Below, piece after piece: positions 22,341-30,357 of a stretch of 39,610 bases of DNA. The DNA lies in assembly GCA_014860745.1 (NCBI GenBank), contig JACZJC010000075.1, positions 1 through 39,610 on the forward strand, in the 5' to 3' direction. Under the pieces are notes generated by a model, which was not told the origin of the DNA, ran no database searches, and worked only from the letters and a program-made list of their open reading frames with translations. How positions within the stretch are numbered: position 1 is the stretch's first letter; every line of letters begins with the position of its first letter. Made by a program: the position numbers and the translations under genes. This DNA comes from Anaerolineales bacterium. Lineage in GTDB: Bacteria; Chloroflexota; Anaerolineae; Anaerolineales; Villigracilaceae.

Positions 22341-22511
22341 GATACTCTCCTCTAAAAATGGTTTTGGACTGCTCAAACCCCGGCCCTCTGGATTATTGCC
22401 TATTGAGGTTGAGTAGCTTGGTTTGCATCATTAGTTGACGAAAAGGCAGGAAAGGGGTCTACGAAACTACAGCAAATTTTCCGGGCCGGCCTATGGCTAA
22501 GGCAATCATAA
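22341..22511 (-). other. Leader/upstream region of the alanine-rich gene, nothing firm recognised
   Basis: About 170 bases between the helicase terminator and the alanine-rich start. I see no tRNA, no ORF and no riboswitch consensus that I can defend. A GCAAACC...GGTTTG pairing exists on the - strand (near 22438 and 22376), but its spacing does not match a known class. Confidence 0.4.
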
Positions 22512-22537
22512 AAACCCGCCTCATATGAGACGGGTTT
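22512..22537 (-). terminator. DEAD-box helicase gene terminator
   Basis: On the - strand AAACCCGTCTCAT pairs with ATGAGGCGGGTTT, with one internal mismatch, and TTTTT follows. It is 20 nt past the helicase stop. Confidence 0.85.
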
Positions 22538-22556
22538 CCTGTTCACGGATTACTGA

Positions 22557-23813
22557 TTATTTGATCTTCCTCGGTGCCAGACGATTCCTGCCATAGCTTT
22601 TCGGCGTAGGCGCGGGGCGTGGTGGACGGCGGGAGTCCTCTCGCGGGGCGCCTCTGCCCCGGCCGCCAGAATCAGATCTCGGCGGGGCGGGACGCGTGTA
22701 ATCGAATCCTTCGAGGGTCTCGCGTCTAATCGGGCTTCCCATAATGCGTTCGAGGATCCGAATCATATCCTTGTCTTCCTCTGTGATCAGGGTGAAAGCA
22801 TCGCCTGTGCGTTGGGCGCGGCCGGTGCGGCCAATGCGGTGAATATAGGCATCGGCGGTGTCGGGCATGTCGTAGTTGATGACGTGTGAAATGTTTTCCA
22901 CATCCAGCCCTCGCGCGGCGATGTCGGTGGCCACCATGATGGGATGCGTGCCAGATTTGAAATCTTTAAGAGCTGTTTGGCGCTGCCCCTGCGAACGGTC
23001 GCCATGCAAACTTGTCACCTTGAAGCCGGCGCGCAAAATTTGCTGCGAAACTTTTTGCGCGCGGTATTTTGTGCGGGTGAAAACCAAAACCGAATTCGTA
23101 TCGGTGCGTTTGAGAAGTTCCAGCAAAAGCGCAGACTTCAAGTGCGGCGGCACAGGGTAAAGCGCATGGGTGACGGTGTGCGCGGGCTTGATGATTCCCA
23201 TCGCAATTTTCTGCGGCTGTTTCAGCGCCTGCTGTGCAAGCAGTTCCACATCGGCGGGGAAGGTGGCGGAAAACATCATCGTCTGTCGTTTTTCGGGAAC
23301 GGCCTTCACAATGCGGCGCACATCGGGCAGAAAGCCCATGTCGAACATTCGATCGGCTTCATCGAGCACCAGGATTTCGATATGATTCATTTTTGCATGG
23401 CCCTGCTGGATGAGATCGAGCAGGCGGCCTGGGCAGGCAACAAGGATTTCCGCCCCGTTGCGCAATGCCTGGATTTGAGGCGCGGCTCCGACGCCGCCAT
23501 AAATGGTTGCGCTCTTCAGCTTTGTCCCAACTGACAGGACTTTGATCACATCATGGATCTGCTCGGCTAGTTCGCGCGTTGGTGTGACGATCAATGTGCG
23601 TGTAACATTTCTTTGACCCGTGAGCAGCTTGTTGAGGATGGGGAGGACGAACGCGGCGGTCTTGCCCGTGCCCGTCTGTGCCGTGCCGATGATGTCGCGG
23701 CCGCGCAAGGCGGCGGGGATGGCAGCTTCCTGAATTGGAGTGGCGGTGTCATATCCCGCCTTTTTGATTCCCTGCATGAGGCGGGGATCGAGATTGAATT
23801 GTGTAAAGTCCAT
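22557..23813 (-). CDS. DEAD-box ATP-dependent RNA helicase (RhlE-like)
   Basis: A 418-aa RNA helicase that remodels RNA duplexes in ribosome assembly or mRNA decay. The start at 23813 (MDFTQFNLDPRLMQG) has AAGGA upstream; the longer frame to 23855 is rejected. Motifs in order are the Q-motif (TPIQEAAIP), Walker A AQTGTGKT, PTRELAEQ, the DEAD box in VLDEADRMFDMGF, SAT in MMFSATFP, and HRIGRTGRAQRTG. The C-terminal 50 residues are basic and rich in Arg, Gly and Pro, a common RNA-binding tail. The RhlE subgroup is favoured by the MFDMGF context and the tail. Confidence 0.95.
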   Translation of the reverse strand: MDFTQFNLDPRLMQGIKKAGYDTATPIQEAAIPAALRGRDIIGTAQTGTGKTAAFVLPILNKLLTGQRNVTRTLIVTPTRELAEQIHDVIKVLSVGTKLKSATIYGGVGAAPQIQALRNGAEILVACPGRLLDLIQQGHAKMNHIEILVLDEADRMFDMGFLPDVRRIVKAVPEKRQTMMFSATFPADVELLAQQALKQPQKIAMGIIKPAHTVTHALYPVPPHLKSALLLELLKRTDTNSVLVFTRTKYRAQKVSQQILRAGFKVTSLHGDRSQGQRQTALKDFKSGTHPIMVATDIAARGLDVENISHVINYDMPDTADAYIHRIGRTGRAQRTGDAFTLITEEDKDMIRILERIMGSPIRRETLEGFDYTRPAPPRSDSGGRGRGAPREDSRRPPRPAPTPKSYGRNRLAPRKIK

Positions 23814-24115
23814 ATATTTCCTTATTAGATTAAAACCGCGAAGGGCACGACCCACATTCGGGGTCTTGGGTACACTAGGGGAGTTGTGAGATTGCGCCGC
23901 ACCTTATTTAATGAGTAAGATGATACTCATCGACAAGAATCCGCCCGTAGGGTGCGACGCAGGATTCGCGTGAAACAGCGGGGTAACACTATGAGTACAT
24001 TATAACCCTACATTCTTCTTTTTTACTGGATATTTACCTCAAAGTTTGCAGAGAACGCTAAGACTTAATGCTCTTCTTGGCGATCTTTGTATGCATCGCG
24101 GTTCATTTTTGTGTT
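23814..24115. other. Intergenic region of about 300 bases with degenerate repeat-like sequence
   Basis: No gene seen. The part near 24038-24110 has the flavour of the common CTTTGCG/GCGGTTCATTTTT degenerate repeats found after genes in many environmental genomes, next to the EamA stop. The part near 23830-24000 contains CCCGTAGGGTGCGACG-like text but no clear hairpin or promoter. Confidence 0.4.
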
Positions 24116-25012
24116 TTAGTGTTCGCTGGTTTTTAGTGCAATTTGATTTTCGGTGTCTTTGCTTAGTTCTGCCCGTGTCAACAGAATTACCGCTGCCAGA
24201 ATCAACCCGCCGCCGAGCAGGACGATGGGGAGGAGTTTCTCGCCGAAGAGCCACGCAGCAAGAAGAACAGTGACGACAGGCTCCAGCGTGGAGAGCATCG
24301 CCGCGTTGGTGGGACCGACCCGCTCCAGCCCTGCCAGAAATGTGACCACGGGGATGATGGTGGATACGACGATGATCCCCAGCATGGTGAGCCAGCCTGA
24401 GCTGCCAGCAGGGAAGTGTGCGCCGTTGATGAAGGTGAGGATTCCATAAACCACGCCTGCCGAGGCGAAGATTACCGTGGAGGATTGAACCGCCGAGACG
24501 TGCTTTATCACGTTTGTGCCGACGATGATGTAGATCGAATAGATCAACGCGGCGGCAATGGCAAGCAGGATGCCAGTCCATTGTCCGCCAGCAGGGCCGA
24601 CCGTGAGCAATGTGCCGATGAATGCGATGGCCAATGCGATGGTTTTAACGCGTGTCGGTTTTTCATGCAGAAAAATGACGGAAAGTATTGCGACGAAAAT
24701 CGGATAGAGATAGAGCAAAAGAGCAACCAAACCTGCGGAGGCATATTTGATGGCGGTGAGATACGAAAAGGACTGGCCGACATATCCCAGCGCCCCCATG
24801 CCGACGAGTTGGGCGAGAATGCTCCCGCGTGGGAAATGTTCCTTGCGCAGGATCAGGATCACGGTCATGAAAGAGGCGGAGAGTCCAAACCGTAAAAAGA
24901 GGACGGTGTAGATATCCATACCGTCTTCGTAGGCGAACCTGCCGAAGATGGCAAGCGTCCCGAAGGAGGCGGCGGAGATGGCGATGAGGAGGATGCCGAT
25001 GAGTCGTCTCAT
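24116..25012 (-). CDS. EamA/DMT-superfamily transporter
   Basis: A 298-aa inner-membrane exporter of the drug/metabolite transporter superfamily, with ten hydrophobic segments arranged as two EamA repeats (about 8-140 and 150-285). The start at 25012 (MRRLIGILLIAISAASFGTL) is the family-like one, and the 72-residue upstream extension runs through the terminator and the neighbouring gene. The substrate is unknown; members export amino acids and other metabolites. TATATT 8 nt upstream suggests its own leaderless promoter right after the terminator of the YiiX-like gene. Confidence 0.88.
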   Translation of the reverse strand: MRRLIGILLIAISAASFGTLAIFGRFAYEDGMDIYTVLFLRFGLSASFMTVILILRKEHFPRGSILAQLVGMGALGYVGQSFSYLTAIKYASAGLVALLLYLYPIFVAILSVIFLHEKPTRVKTIALAIAFIGTLLTVGPAGGQWTGILLAIAAALIYSIYIIVGTNVIKHVSAVQSSTVIFASAGVVYGILTFINGAHFPAGSSGWLTMLGIIVVSTIIPVVTFLAGLERVGPTNAAMLSTLEPVVTVLLAAWLFGEKLLPIVLLGGGLILAAVILLTRAELSKDTENQIALKTSEH

Positions 25013-25041
25013 TATGGGAGAATATATCATAGATAAAAAAA

Positions 25042-25057
25042 CTCCCCGCACGGGGAG
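25042..25057 (-). terminator. Terminator ending the 25060-29819 gene block
   Basis: CTCCCCG/CGGGGAG with a two-base loop, followed on the - strand by TTTTTTTAT. It separates the YiiX-like gene from EamA. Confidence 0.85.
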
Positions 25058-25059
25058 AT

Positions 25060-25698
25060 TTATACTGAATCTGAAATCAAGTGCAATTCCTTTTGCCTGT
25101 GAGAAAAGCCATTCCAAATTTCCTGCGGATAAATGATCTGGTTCGTGCCGGGCAGCTGCTCCATCGCGAGGCCTGTGTTCAGGTCGATGCCGACGGTTTG
25201 ATAGGCCTTGTAGGCAAGCTGACTGCAATAAAAAGAATCTTCAGTATCGGAATTCAAAAAATTCAGGTTATATGGCTTGCCAATTTGTGCGAGCACATAC
25301 CCGGTAATAACGGCGCGCATGCGCTGTTCTTCATCTTCTGAAATTTCCAACATGGCCAACGGCGATGCAATTCCATAAAACGTATCGAACAAATGACCGC
25401 GCTGGCGCGCCATGCGTTCGGTATCCCAATGTCCATTGGGCACGTTAAATGAAATCACGCCGCGCGCGCCTGCTTCCACGCAGCGCCCATCGGGGCCGAC
25501 ATAGATCGCAACATGATCCACGTCGCCCGGCACGAGCCGGCCGATAAACCGCCAAAACTCGCCAGGCAGAATATCGGGCTTGCCATTCATCGTGCAGACA
25601 ATGTCGCCTGTTTGCAGTGCCAATCCATTGATTTGATAAGTGTGTACCATTTTTACCGTATTCATTATACGGAAAAACTCCCCCAAAGTTTCAGTCAT
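25060..25698 (-). CDS. YiiX-like permuted papain-fold (NlpC/P60 superfamily) hydrolase
   Basis: A 212-aa cytoplasmic-looking protein with the order typical of circularly permuted NlpC/P60 enzymes. An N-terminal LQTGDIVCTMNG strand comes first, then the catalytic His in GDVDHVAIYVGPDGRCVEAG, and later the catalytic Cys in DSFYCSQLAYKAYQTVGID. YiiX-like members are thought to act on amide or thioester bonds; the substrate is unknown. The ATG at 25698 is 3 nt beyond the GT4 stop, implying coupling. Internal ATGs at 25665 and 25650 follow a TATAAT and are alternatives. It is the last gene of the PTPS/GT4 block. Confidence 0.75.
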   Translation of the reverse strand: MTETLGEFFRIMNTVKMVHTYQINGLALQTGDIVCTMNGKPDILPGEFWRFIGRLVPGDVDHVAIYVGPDGRCVEAGARGVISFNVPNGHWDTERMARQRGHLFDTFYGIASPLAMLEISEDEEQRMRAVITGYVLAQIGKPYNLNFLNSDTEDSFYCSQLAYKAYQTVGIDLNTGLAMEQLPGTNQIIYPQEIWNGFSHRQKELHLISDSV

Positions 25699-25701
25699 TC
25701 A

Positions 25702-26748
25702 TCACGCAAACGAACGCAGAAATTCACGAATTTGATTCGCCGTCTGATTCCATTTCGGCTGGGCGAGATATCGACTCCGTGCCGCAAGGCTCATTTGGAG
25801 GAGGACATCGCGCCTCTCATTTATCATCTGCAGCTTGGTTGCCAGCGAATGAGAATCTCCCAGCTGGATTAAAAACCCATCCACACCATCCCGAATGACT
25901 TCTCCCGCCGCGCCGGCTGTTGTGCCGATGGCGGGCAGGCCAAAGCCCATCCCTTCGAGGTAGACGATGCCAAAGCCTTCATAAGAAGATGGGACGACGA
26001 GCAAATGGGCTTGTTTAAATTTTTCGATGAGCGGTTCATTATTAAGAGAGCCGTGAAGAAAGACGAAAGAGGAAAGATCATTTTGGGCGATGTACTCTTG
26101 CATTTGCTTGGCGTATTCAGGTTCGGATGTGAGAGAACCAACCACATCCACAATGACTTTTGACTTTAGACCTTTGACTACCTCTAAAAGGGTGTGAAGT
26201 CCTTTGCGCCCCATCACATTGCCGAGGAAGAGAATATGCAGTTCTTTCTTCTTTCCTCTTTCTTCAATTTCACTTTCCGAAATGGCATCTCCAAACCGGT
26301 CCGTGGGTGGATAGGCAACTACGTCGGGTTTACTACTCCCTATTAAACTATTCACCACGTGTTTGGTCGTCTGCGAATTGAAGATGAAACCATCCACGCT
26401 TTGCAGATATTTCTTTTCGATGATGCGATAAAGTGTGTTTTGCCATTTGGGGCGAAGTTCGGAACAGCGCAGGTGATGGACAAGTGAAATAATGGGATAA
26501 GGATGCTTCCCCCGGTTTACCCCGATCAGCGAAGGATGATTTAATTCATCTTGAATCAGAATATCCAAATTCTGCGGCAGTTTGAATGATAAATTGTCGC
26601 TTAGATGCGCTGCATAATTCCGCCACGGCAGCGAAATGATCTCCACTTCATCTCCCCGCGCGCGGAGATATTCCACCAGCCGGCGGTCATACATGTATCC
26701 GCCGCTGAGGGTGTCAAGTGATCCATAGATGACGAGGCCGATTTTCAT
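25702..26748 (-). CDS. GT-B glycosyltransferase, family 4
   Basis: A 348-aa retaining-type glycosyltransferase. The N-terminal acceptor domain has SLDTLSGGYMYDRRLVEYLR and LIQDELNHPS. The C-terminal GT4 domain has HILFLGNVMGRKGLHTLLEV and the donor-site motif SYEGFGIVYLEGMGFGLPAIGT with its paired Glu residues. GT4 enzymes use nucleotide sugars. Its place between the PTPS-like and YiiX-like genes suggests that it glycosylates the product of this block rather than a polysaccharide (inference). The segment VVKGLKSKV is encoded by a dispersed repeat (26152-26181). Confidence 0.9.
   Translation of the reverse strand: MKIGLVIYGSLDTLSGGYMYDRRLVEYLRARGDEVEIISLPWRNYAAHLSDNLSFKLPQNLDILIQDELNHPSLIGVNRGKHPYPIISLVHHLRCSELRPKWQNTLYRIIEKKYLQSVDGFIFNSQTTKHVVNSLIGSSKPDVVAYPPTDRFGDAISESEIEERGKKKELHILFLGNVMGRKGLHTLLEVVKGLKSKVIVDVVGSLTSEPEYAKQMQEYIAQNDLSSFVFLHGSLNNEPLIEKFKQAHLLVVPSSYEGFGIVYLEGMGFGLPAIGTTAGAAGEVIRDGVDGFLIQLGDSHSLATKLQMINERRDVLLQMSLAARSRYLAQPKWNQTANQIREFLRSFA
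26152..26181 (-). repeat. In-frame GTCAAAGGTC-type repeat inside the GT4 gene
   Basis: On the - strand the gene reads GTAGTCAAAGGTC, then TAAAGTC and AAAAGTC. It shares GTCAAAGGTC and AAAAGTC with the intergenic inverted repeat at 9428. It encodes VVKGLKSKV at the edge of the GT4 Rossmann fold. Confidence 0.5.
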
Positions 26749-26757
26749 GTATGCGTG

Positions 26758-26818
26758 TCACTCTGAGAGGAGAGTCTCGAATATTAAATGTGAGATGTTT
26801 CGTCGGGAGAGAGTTATC
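26758..26818. repeat. TGTCACTCTGAGAG...GTCTCG element
   Basis: In the 87-nt gap between the PTPS-like and GT4 genes, TGTCACTCTGAGAGGAGAGT and GAGATGTTTCGTCGGGA form a degenerate mirrored pair. A related form on the other strand is at 36791-36842. A small GAGAGA/TCTCTC stem follows. It looks like a dispersed intergenic repeat. Confidence 0.4.
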
Positions 26819-26835
26819 TCTCAATAAGGCACAAA

Positions 26836-27213
26836 CTAACGTTTTACCAAATACGCTGCCCATGCGTTTTGATGTTCCCACAACACCACCTTGAGGGCGG
26901 AAATATTTTTCGCCCTGATTCTTTCATTCAATGATTCGACGAGAATTCTTGAAAAATGTTCGATGGATGGATTCAATCCCGCAAACTCAGGCTTTTCGTT
27001 CAGCATCTGCTCCTTGTAATAACCAACCACTTCATCAAGATGTTTTTCCACGTCCACAATATCTACAAGGTAGCCGTGCTGGTCTAGGTCGCTGCCTTCA
27101 AGCTGTAATTCCAGAATATAGTGATGTGAATTGGGAAAATTTTCAGGCCCCCAATCCCCGCCGATCAAAAAGTGACGGGCGATGAATTCCCTGCGTACTC
27201 CAAGTGTGTACAT
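26836..27213 (-). CDS. 6-pyruvoyl-tetrahydropterin synthase-like protein without cysteine
   Basis: A 125-aa T-fold protein of the PTPS/QueD superfamily. Recognisable are the N-terminal His in REFIARHFL, the His pair in NSHHYILEL, GYLVDIVDVEKHLD in the place of the usual G-x-V-x-D-F segment, NPSIEH in the place of N-P-T-x-E, and the late Glu in VLWEHQNAWAAY. There is no cysteine in the whole protein, so the nucleophilic Cys of classical PTPS and QueD is absent, and the HGH zinc motif is altered. It may be a distinct subfamily acting on a pterin. It is separated by 11 nt from the antiporter gene upstream. Confidence 0.8.
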   Translation of the reverse strand: MYTLGVRREFIARHFLIGGDWGPENFPNSHHYILELQLEGSDLDQHGYLVDIVDVEKHLDEVVGYYKEQMLNEKPEFAGLNPSIEHFSRILVESLNERIRAKNISALKVVLWEHQNAWAAYLVKR

Positions 27214-27224
27214 GAGTGCTCCTA

Positions 27225-28688
27225 TTAAAGTGAATCGTTTGAATTTAATTTGTTTTCGACTTTGGTGAAGGTTTCCATATCGGCCAGCACGATTAAGGTA
27301 TCGCCTGCGCGCAGGGTGATGCCGCCGCTCGGGAGGATGAACTCATTCTCCCGAGCGATCAGGATAATGAGAAATTCCTGCGGCAGGTACATCTCCACAA
27401 TGGTTCTATTGTCTGCTGGGGAACCTGCGGGGATGGTAAGTTCCTTTAGCTCACTTTTGAATCCGCTGACAGGCGTGAATTCTATCGGATAGATCGGTTT
27501 CTTGACCACCGGAACATCCACGCCCAGCCACTTCGCGACATAAGGGATGGTGGCTCCCTGCAATAAGGCGGATGTAATGACCACGAAGAAGACGATGTTG
27601 AAAATGGATTCGGCCTGTTTAAGCCCAGCCAGAAGCGGATAAGTGGCCAGGATGATCGGAACTGCGCCACGGAGCCCCACCCAAGAAATTAAGGTTTTTT
27701 CCTTAAATGTGAACCCTGTCGGCAGAAGGGTGAGGAAGATACTGATCGGGCGGGCGAGAAAAATCAATGAGATGGCGATCAGCAATCCCGTAGTGATGAT
27801 CGGCGGAATTTCAGAGGGATAGACCAGCAGTCCAAGAGTCAAAAACATGGTGATTTGCATTAACCATGCCACACCATCATGAAAACGGATGACACTGCGG
27901 CGATGCACAAAGTCCTGATGTCCCGCGATGATCCCGGCAAGATATACGGCCAGGAACCCATTTCCATAAAGGGTGTTGGCGATGCTGTATGCCAGAAAAA
28001 CGATGGATAGACTCAATACGGGGTACAGTCCCTCGAAGCCAAGCTGGATGCGGTTGGCGAGAAATACCAACAGTTTTCCAAAAATATAACCGCAGATAAT
28101 CCCCACAAAGATCTGCAGGACAAAGGTTCCGAACAGGTCGGTGATCTGGGCTTCGGGTTGCGTCAACAACTGGATCATGCCAACTGTCAGGAAAACCGCC
28201 ATCGGGTCGTTGCTTCCAGATTCCAGTTCCAGCAACGGACGGAGTTTGCCTTTCAATCCCACGCTTTTCGAACGCAAAATCGAAAAGACTGCTGCCGCAT
28301 CGGTGGAGGAAACAATGGCTCCGAGCAAAAGCCCTTCATATAGAGTGAAGCCTAAAAGATATTCCGCGGTAATTCCCACTACCAACGCGGTGATCAATAC
28401 CCCAAGCGTGGAAAGCACAATGCCGTATTTCAACACGGGGCGCACATCGGTCCAATGTGTATCCAGCCCACCGGCAAACAGAATTAGGTTCAAAGCAAGA
28501 ATGCCGATAAATTGTGTTAGTGCGGGGTCGTCGAAGTAAATTCCACCAGGTCCGTCCGAGCCTGCCAGCATCCCAATTCCCAAAAACAGCAAAAGGGCGG
28601 GAATCCCGGAGCGGTCGGATAGTTTGCCTGCCAGCACACTGACAAGTAAAAGACCGGCCGCAATGATCAGGATGAGCTCAAACGACAT
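27225..28688 (-). CDS. K+(Na+)/H+ antiporter, NhaP2/CvrA type with RCK_C domain
   Basis: A 487-aa CPA1-family cation/proton antiporter. About 12 membrane segments cover residues 1-385, with the ion-site stretch SSTDAAAVFSILRSK and LELESGSNDPMAVFL. GLRGAVPIILATYPLL lies near 335-350. A C-terminal cytoplasmic RCK_C (TrkA_C) regulatory domain covers about 405-480 (NRTIVEMYLPQEFLIILI, then GDTLIVLADMETF). It uses the proton gradient to expel K+ or Na+. GGAG precedes the ATG. It lies inside the PTPS block, perhaps only as a passenger. Confidence 0.92.
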   Translation of the reverse strand: MSFELILIIAAGLLLVSVLAGKLSDRSGIPALLLFLGIGMLAGSDGPGGIYFDDPALTQFIGILALNLILFAGGLDTHWTDVRPVLKYGIVLSTLGVLITALVVGITAEYLLGFTLYEGLLLGAIVSSTDAAAVFSILRSKSVGLKGKLRPLLELESGSNDPMAVFLTVGMIQLLTQPEAQITDLFGTFVLQIFVGIICGYIFGKLLVFLANRIQLGFEGLYPVLSLSIVFLAYSIANTLYGNGFLAVYLAGIIAGHQDFVHRRSVIRFHDGVAWLMQITMFLTLGLLVYPSEIPPIITTGLLIAISLIFLARPISIFLTLLPTGFTFKEKTLISWVGLRGAVPIILATYPLLAGLKQAESIFNIVFFVVITSALLQGATIPYVAKWLGVDVPVVKKPIYPIEFTPVSGFKSELKELTIPAGSPADNRTIVEMYLPQEFLIILIARENEFILPSGGITLRAGDTLIVLADMETFTKVENKLNSNDSL

Positions 28689-28811
28689 TTCGCTCCTTTA
28701 CATCGTGTAAGATGAAAGCGGGTGTAGTTGAATTCCATAAATCTGTATCTCGGAAATTCGTTGCAGCTTCTGGGAGACCGATCTCATCGAGTCAGGTGCG
28801 ACATACTCGAT

Positions 28812-29819
28812 TCAATAACTAAAAATAACCTGTATCATTTCCTGCGGATTCTCATCGAGAAATTGATATGCCCTGCCTGCCTCCCCGATCGAAAAGCGAT
28901 GGGTGATCCACTTTTCCGGTTGGATTCGTGCCAACGCCTCCCACGCGACCTCGAACCTGCGTGTTTTATCCCATCGCCCGCTCAACGCGGGTGATATCGT
29001 GCTCACCTGGGATGAGATGATCTGAATGCGCGAACGGTGAAATGCACCACCCAGATCGATCTCCGCGCGTTTTTGTCCGTACCATGAGCCGATGACGATC
29101 CGCCCGCTAAAGGCAGTCAATGCGATGGCATCATTCAACGCAGAAGGGGAGCCGCTCAGTTCAAAAACCAGGTCGAATTTATTCTGCGCGTAGGCAGATG
29201 AGCCTTTGCGAACCTCCTCGAAACTCGGATCAAACGTTTTCACTTTTCGGTCAATTTGAAGCGAAGCCTTGCGTCTCAATTCAAAATGATCGGCCGTCAC
29301 CAATCTCTCCAAAGGAAACTCGCTTAATAAGGAAGCTGTCAATAATCCCAACACACCCTGGCCCAACACCAGGACCCGTTCCCCAAGGATCGGTGCGCCA
29401 TCCTGCACCAGATTCACAGCCGTCTCCATATTTGGGAGGAAGCAGGCAGCTTCAGGTTTTAGGGAGTCGGGAATGGGAATTAAGGAAGAGGGATGAATGT
29501 GGAAGGATGAAGCGTGGGGATGAAACGCAAATACCAGCCGATTCAACCATTCACTGTTCACTTCCTTCCCTACTTCCCTTACTTTTCCCACACACGCATA
29601 CCCATACGCCAGCGGATACATTAACTCGCTGCTGACCGAATCGTGTGCATCCTTCAACTGTGGGAATTGACCGCGATACACCAGCATCTCGGTCCCTGCG
29701 CTGACGGCGGAGCAAATGGTTTCCACGCGCACCTCATCCGCTTTCAACGGAGGGAGGATCGATTCTCGAATCTCAACCTGCTTTGGAGCGCTGAAAAAGA
29801 TCGAACTGGCGTTTGGCAT
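28812..29819 (-). CDS. Medium-chain dehydrogenase without the catalytic zinc cysteine
   Basis: A 335-aa MDR-superfamily oxidoreductase with a GroES-like N-terminal fold and a Rossmann domain (RVLVLGQGVLGLLTASLL near residue 150). The site where zinc alcohol dehydrogenases carry Cys reads CSAVSAGTEMLVYRGQFP, with Ser in that place, as in BchC-like and quinone-oxidoreductase-like branches. FAFHPHASSF and LPNMETAVNLV are further conserved-looking stretches. The cofactor is NAD(P)H by fold; the substrate is unknown. It heads the block with the antiporter, PTPS-like, GT4 and YiiX-like genes. The - strand gap to the antiporter is 123 nt and holds no clear terminator. Confidence 0.8.
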   Translation of the reverse strand: MPNASSIFFSAPKQVEIRESILPPLKADEVRVETICSAVSAGTEMLVYRGQFPQLKDAHDSVSSELMYPLAYGYACVGKVREVGKEVNSEWLNRLVFAFHPHASSFHIHPSSLIPIPDSLKPEAACFLPNMETAVNLVQDGAPILGERVLVLGQGVLGLLTASLLSEFPLERLVTADHFELRRKASLQIDRKVKTFDPSFEEVRKGSSAYAQNKFDLVFELSGSPSALNDAIALTAFSGRIVIGSWYGQKRAEIDLGGAFHRSRIQIISSQVSTISPALSGRWDKTRRFEVAWEALARIQPEKWITHRFSIGEAGRAYQFLDENPQEMIQVIFSY

Positions 29820-29837
29820 GATTGGAAGTTTAACATA

Positions 29838-29872
29838 AAAGGTGACAGTTCCACTTTGGAGCTGTCACCTTT
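29838..29872 (-). terminator. PilZ gene terminator, GGTGACAG palindrome
   Basis: AAAGGTGACAG (29838-29848) pairs with CTGTCACCTTT (29862-29872), with a small inner CCA/TGG stem. On the - strand TTTT follows. It lies between the PilZ stop and the dehydrogenase start. The core resembles the palindrome at 12887. Confidence 0.7.
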
Positions 29873-29892
29873 GCCTTGCCTTATTCCTTCTG

Positions 29893-30279
29893 CTAGGTTT
29901 TCTGACCCGGGCGGGGCGGATAATTCGGCGTATCGCGGCGGAACTCATAATTTTGTATGATTGCCTCGATCATGGCTTTTTGCTCCGCGCTTACTTCCTT
30001 GAACTCAAATCCGATGTTGAAAAACTGCGGGCTAAGGTCCTGCTGACACCATACCACCCGTACCGGAATTGTCATGCGCGTGGCACGGATGCCGGGCAGT
30101 TCCGGCAGTTCAATGGAAATTGTGAGCTCAGAGTTTTCCTTCATGGTCTTTTCCCCGATCACCATCGCGCCATGTGAATTCATCTCACTAAGATACCCAA
30201 GCAGAAAACCGCCATACAGGTCGAAGACCTGGGTGTAGGCCATTAAATTTTTGCGTGCCTCTTTGCGTCTCTCTTTCAT
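29893..30279 (-). CDS. PilZ domain protein
   Basis: A 128-aa protein with the PilZ c-di-GMP binding pattern: an N-terminal arginine cluster ERRKEARKNL, then NSHGAMV in place of the D/N-x-S-x-x-G turn, followed by a six-stranded barrel (IRATRMTIPVRVVWCQQDL, then NIGFEFKEVSAE). It would sense c-di-GMP and regulate motility or surface polysaccharide. No effector domain is attached. It is divergent from the PIG-L gene with a 78-nt shared upstream region. Confidence 0.82.
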   Translation of the reverse strand: MKERRKEARKNLMAYTQVFDLYGGFLLGYLSEMNSHGAMVIGEKTMKENSELTISIELPELPGIRATRMTIPVRVVWCQQDLSPQFFNIGFEFKEVSAEQKAMIEAIIQNYEFRRDTPNYPPRPGQKT

Positions 30280-30357
30280 GCTGCCTCGTGTTTATCCGGG
30301 AAGTTTACAATACATCCTATTTTATTACCATTGCTATTTTGTGGTAAAAATGCGCCC

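Noticed and set aside
22341-22511. Riboswitch (c-di-GMP-like) upstream of the alanine-rich gene
   Set aside because: A GCAAACC and GGTTTG pairing exists, but the conserved cores of c-di-GMP-I/II or other classes are not present.
25648-25665. Use of TATAAT at the YiiX-like gene start as a leaderless promoter
   Set aside because: The hexamer overlaps one ATG and lies 13 nt from the other. Coupling to the GT4 stop at 25702 is the simpler explanation.
29440-29535. HPHASSFHIHPSSLIPIPDS segment in the dehydrogenase, with GGATGAA-like tandem text, as a further in-frame repeat
   Set aside because: The length and the FHPH...LPD frame match what I expect of the family at this point, so it is probably native low-complexity sequence.
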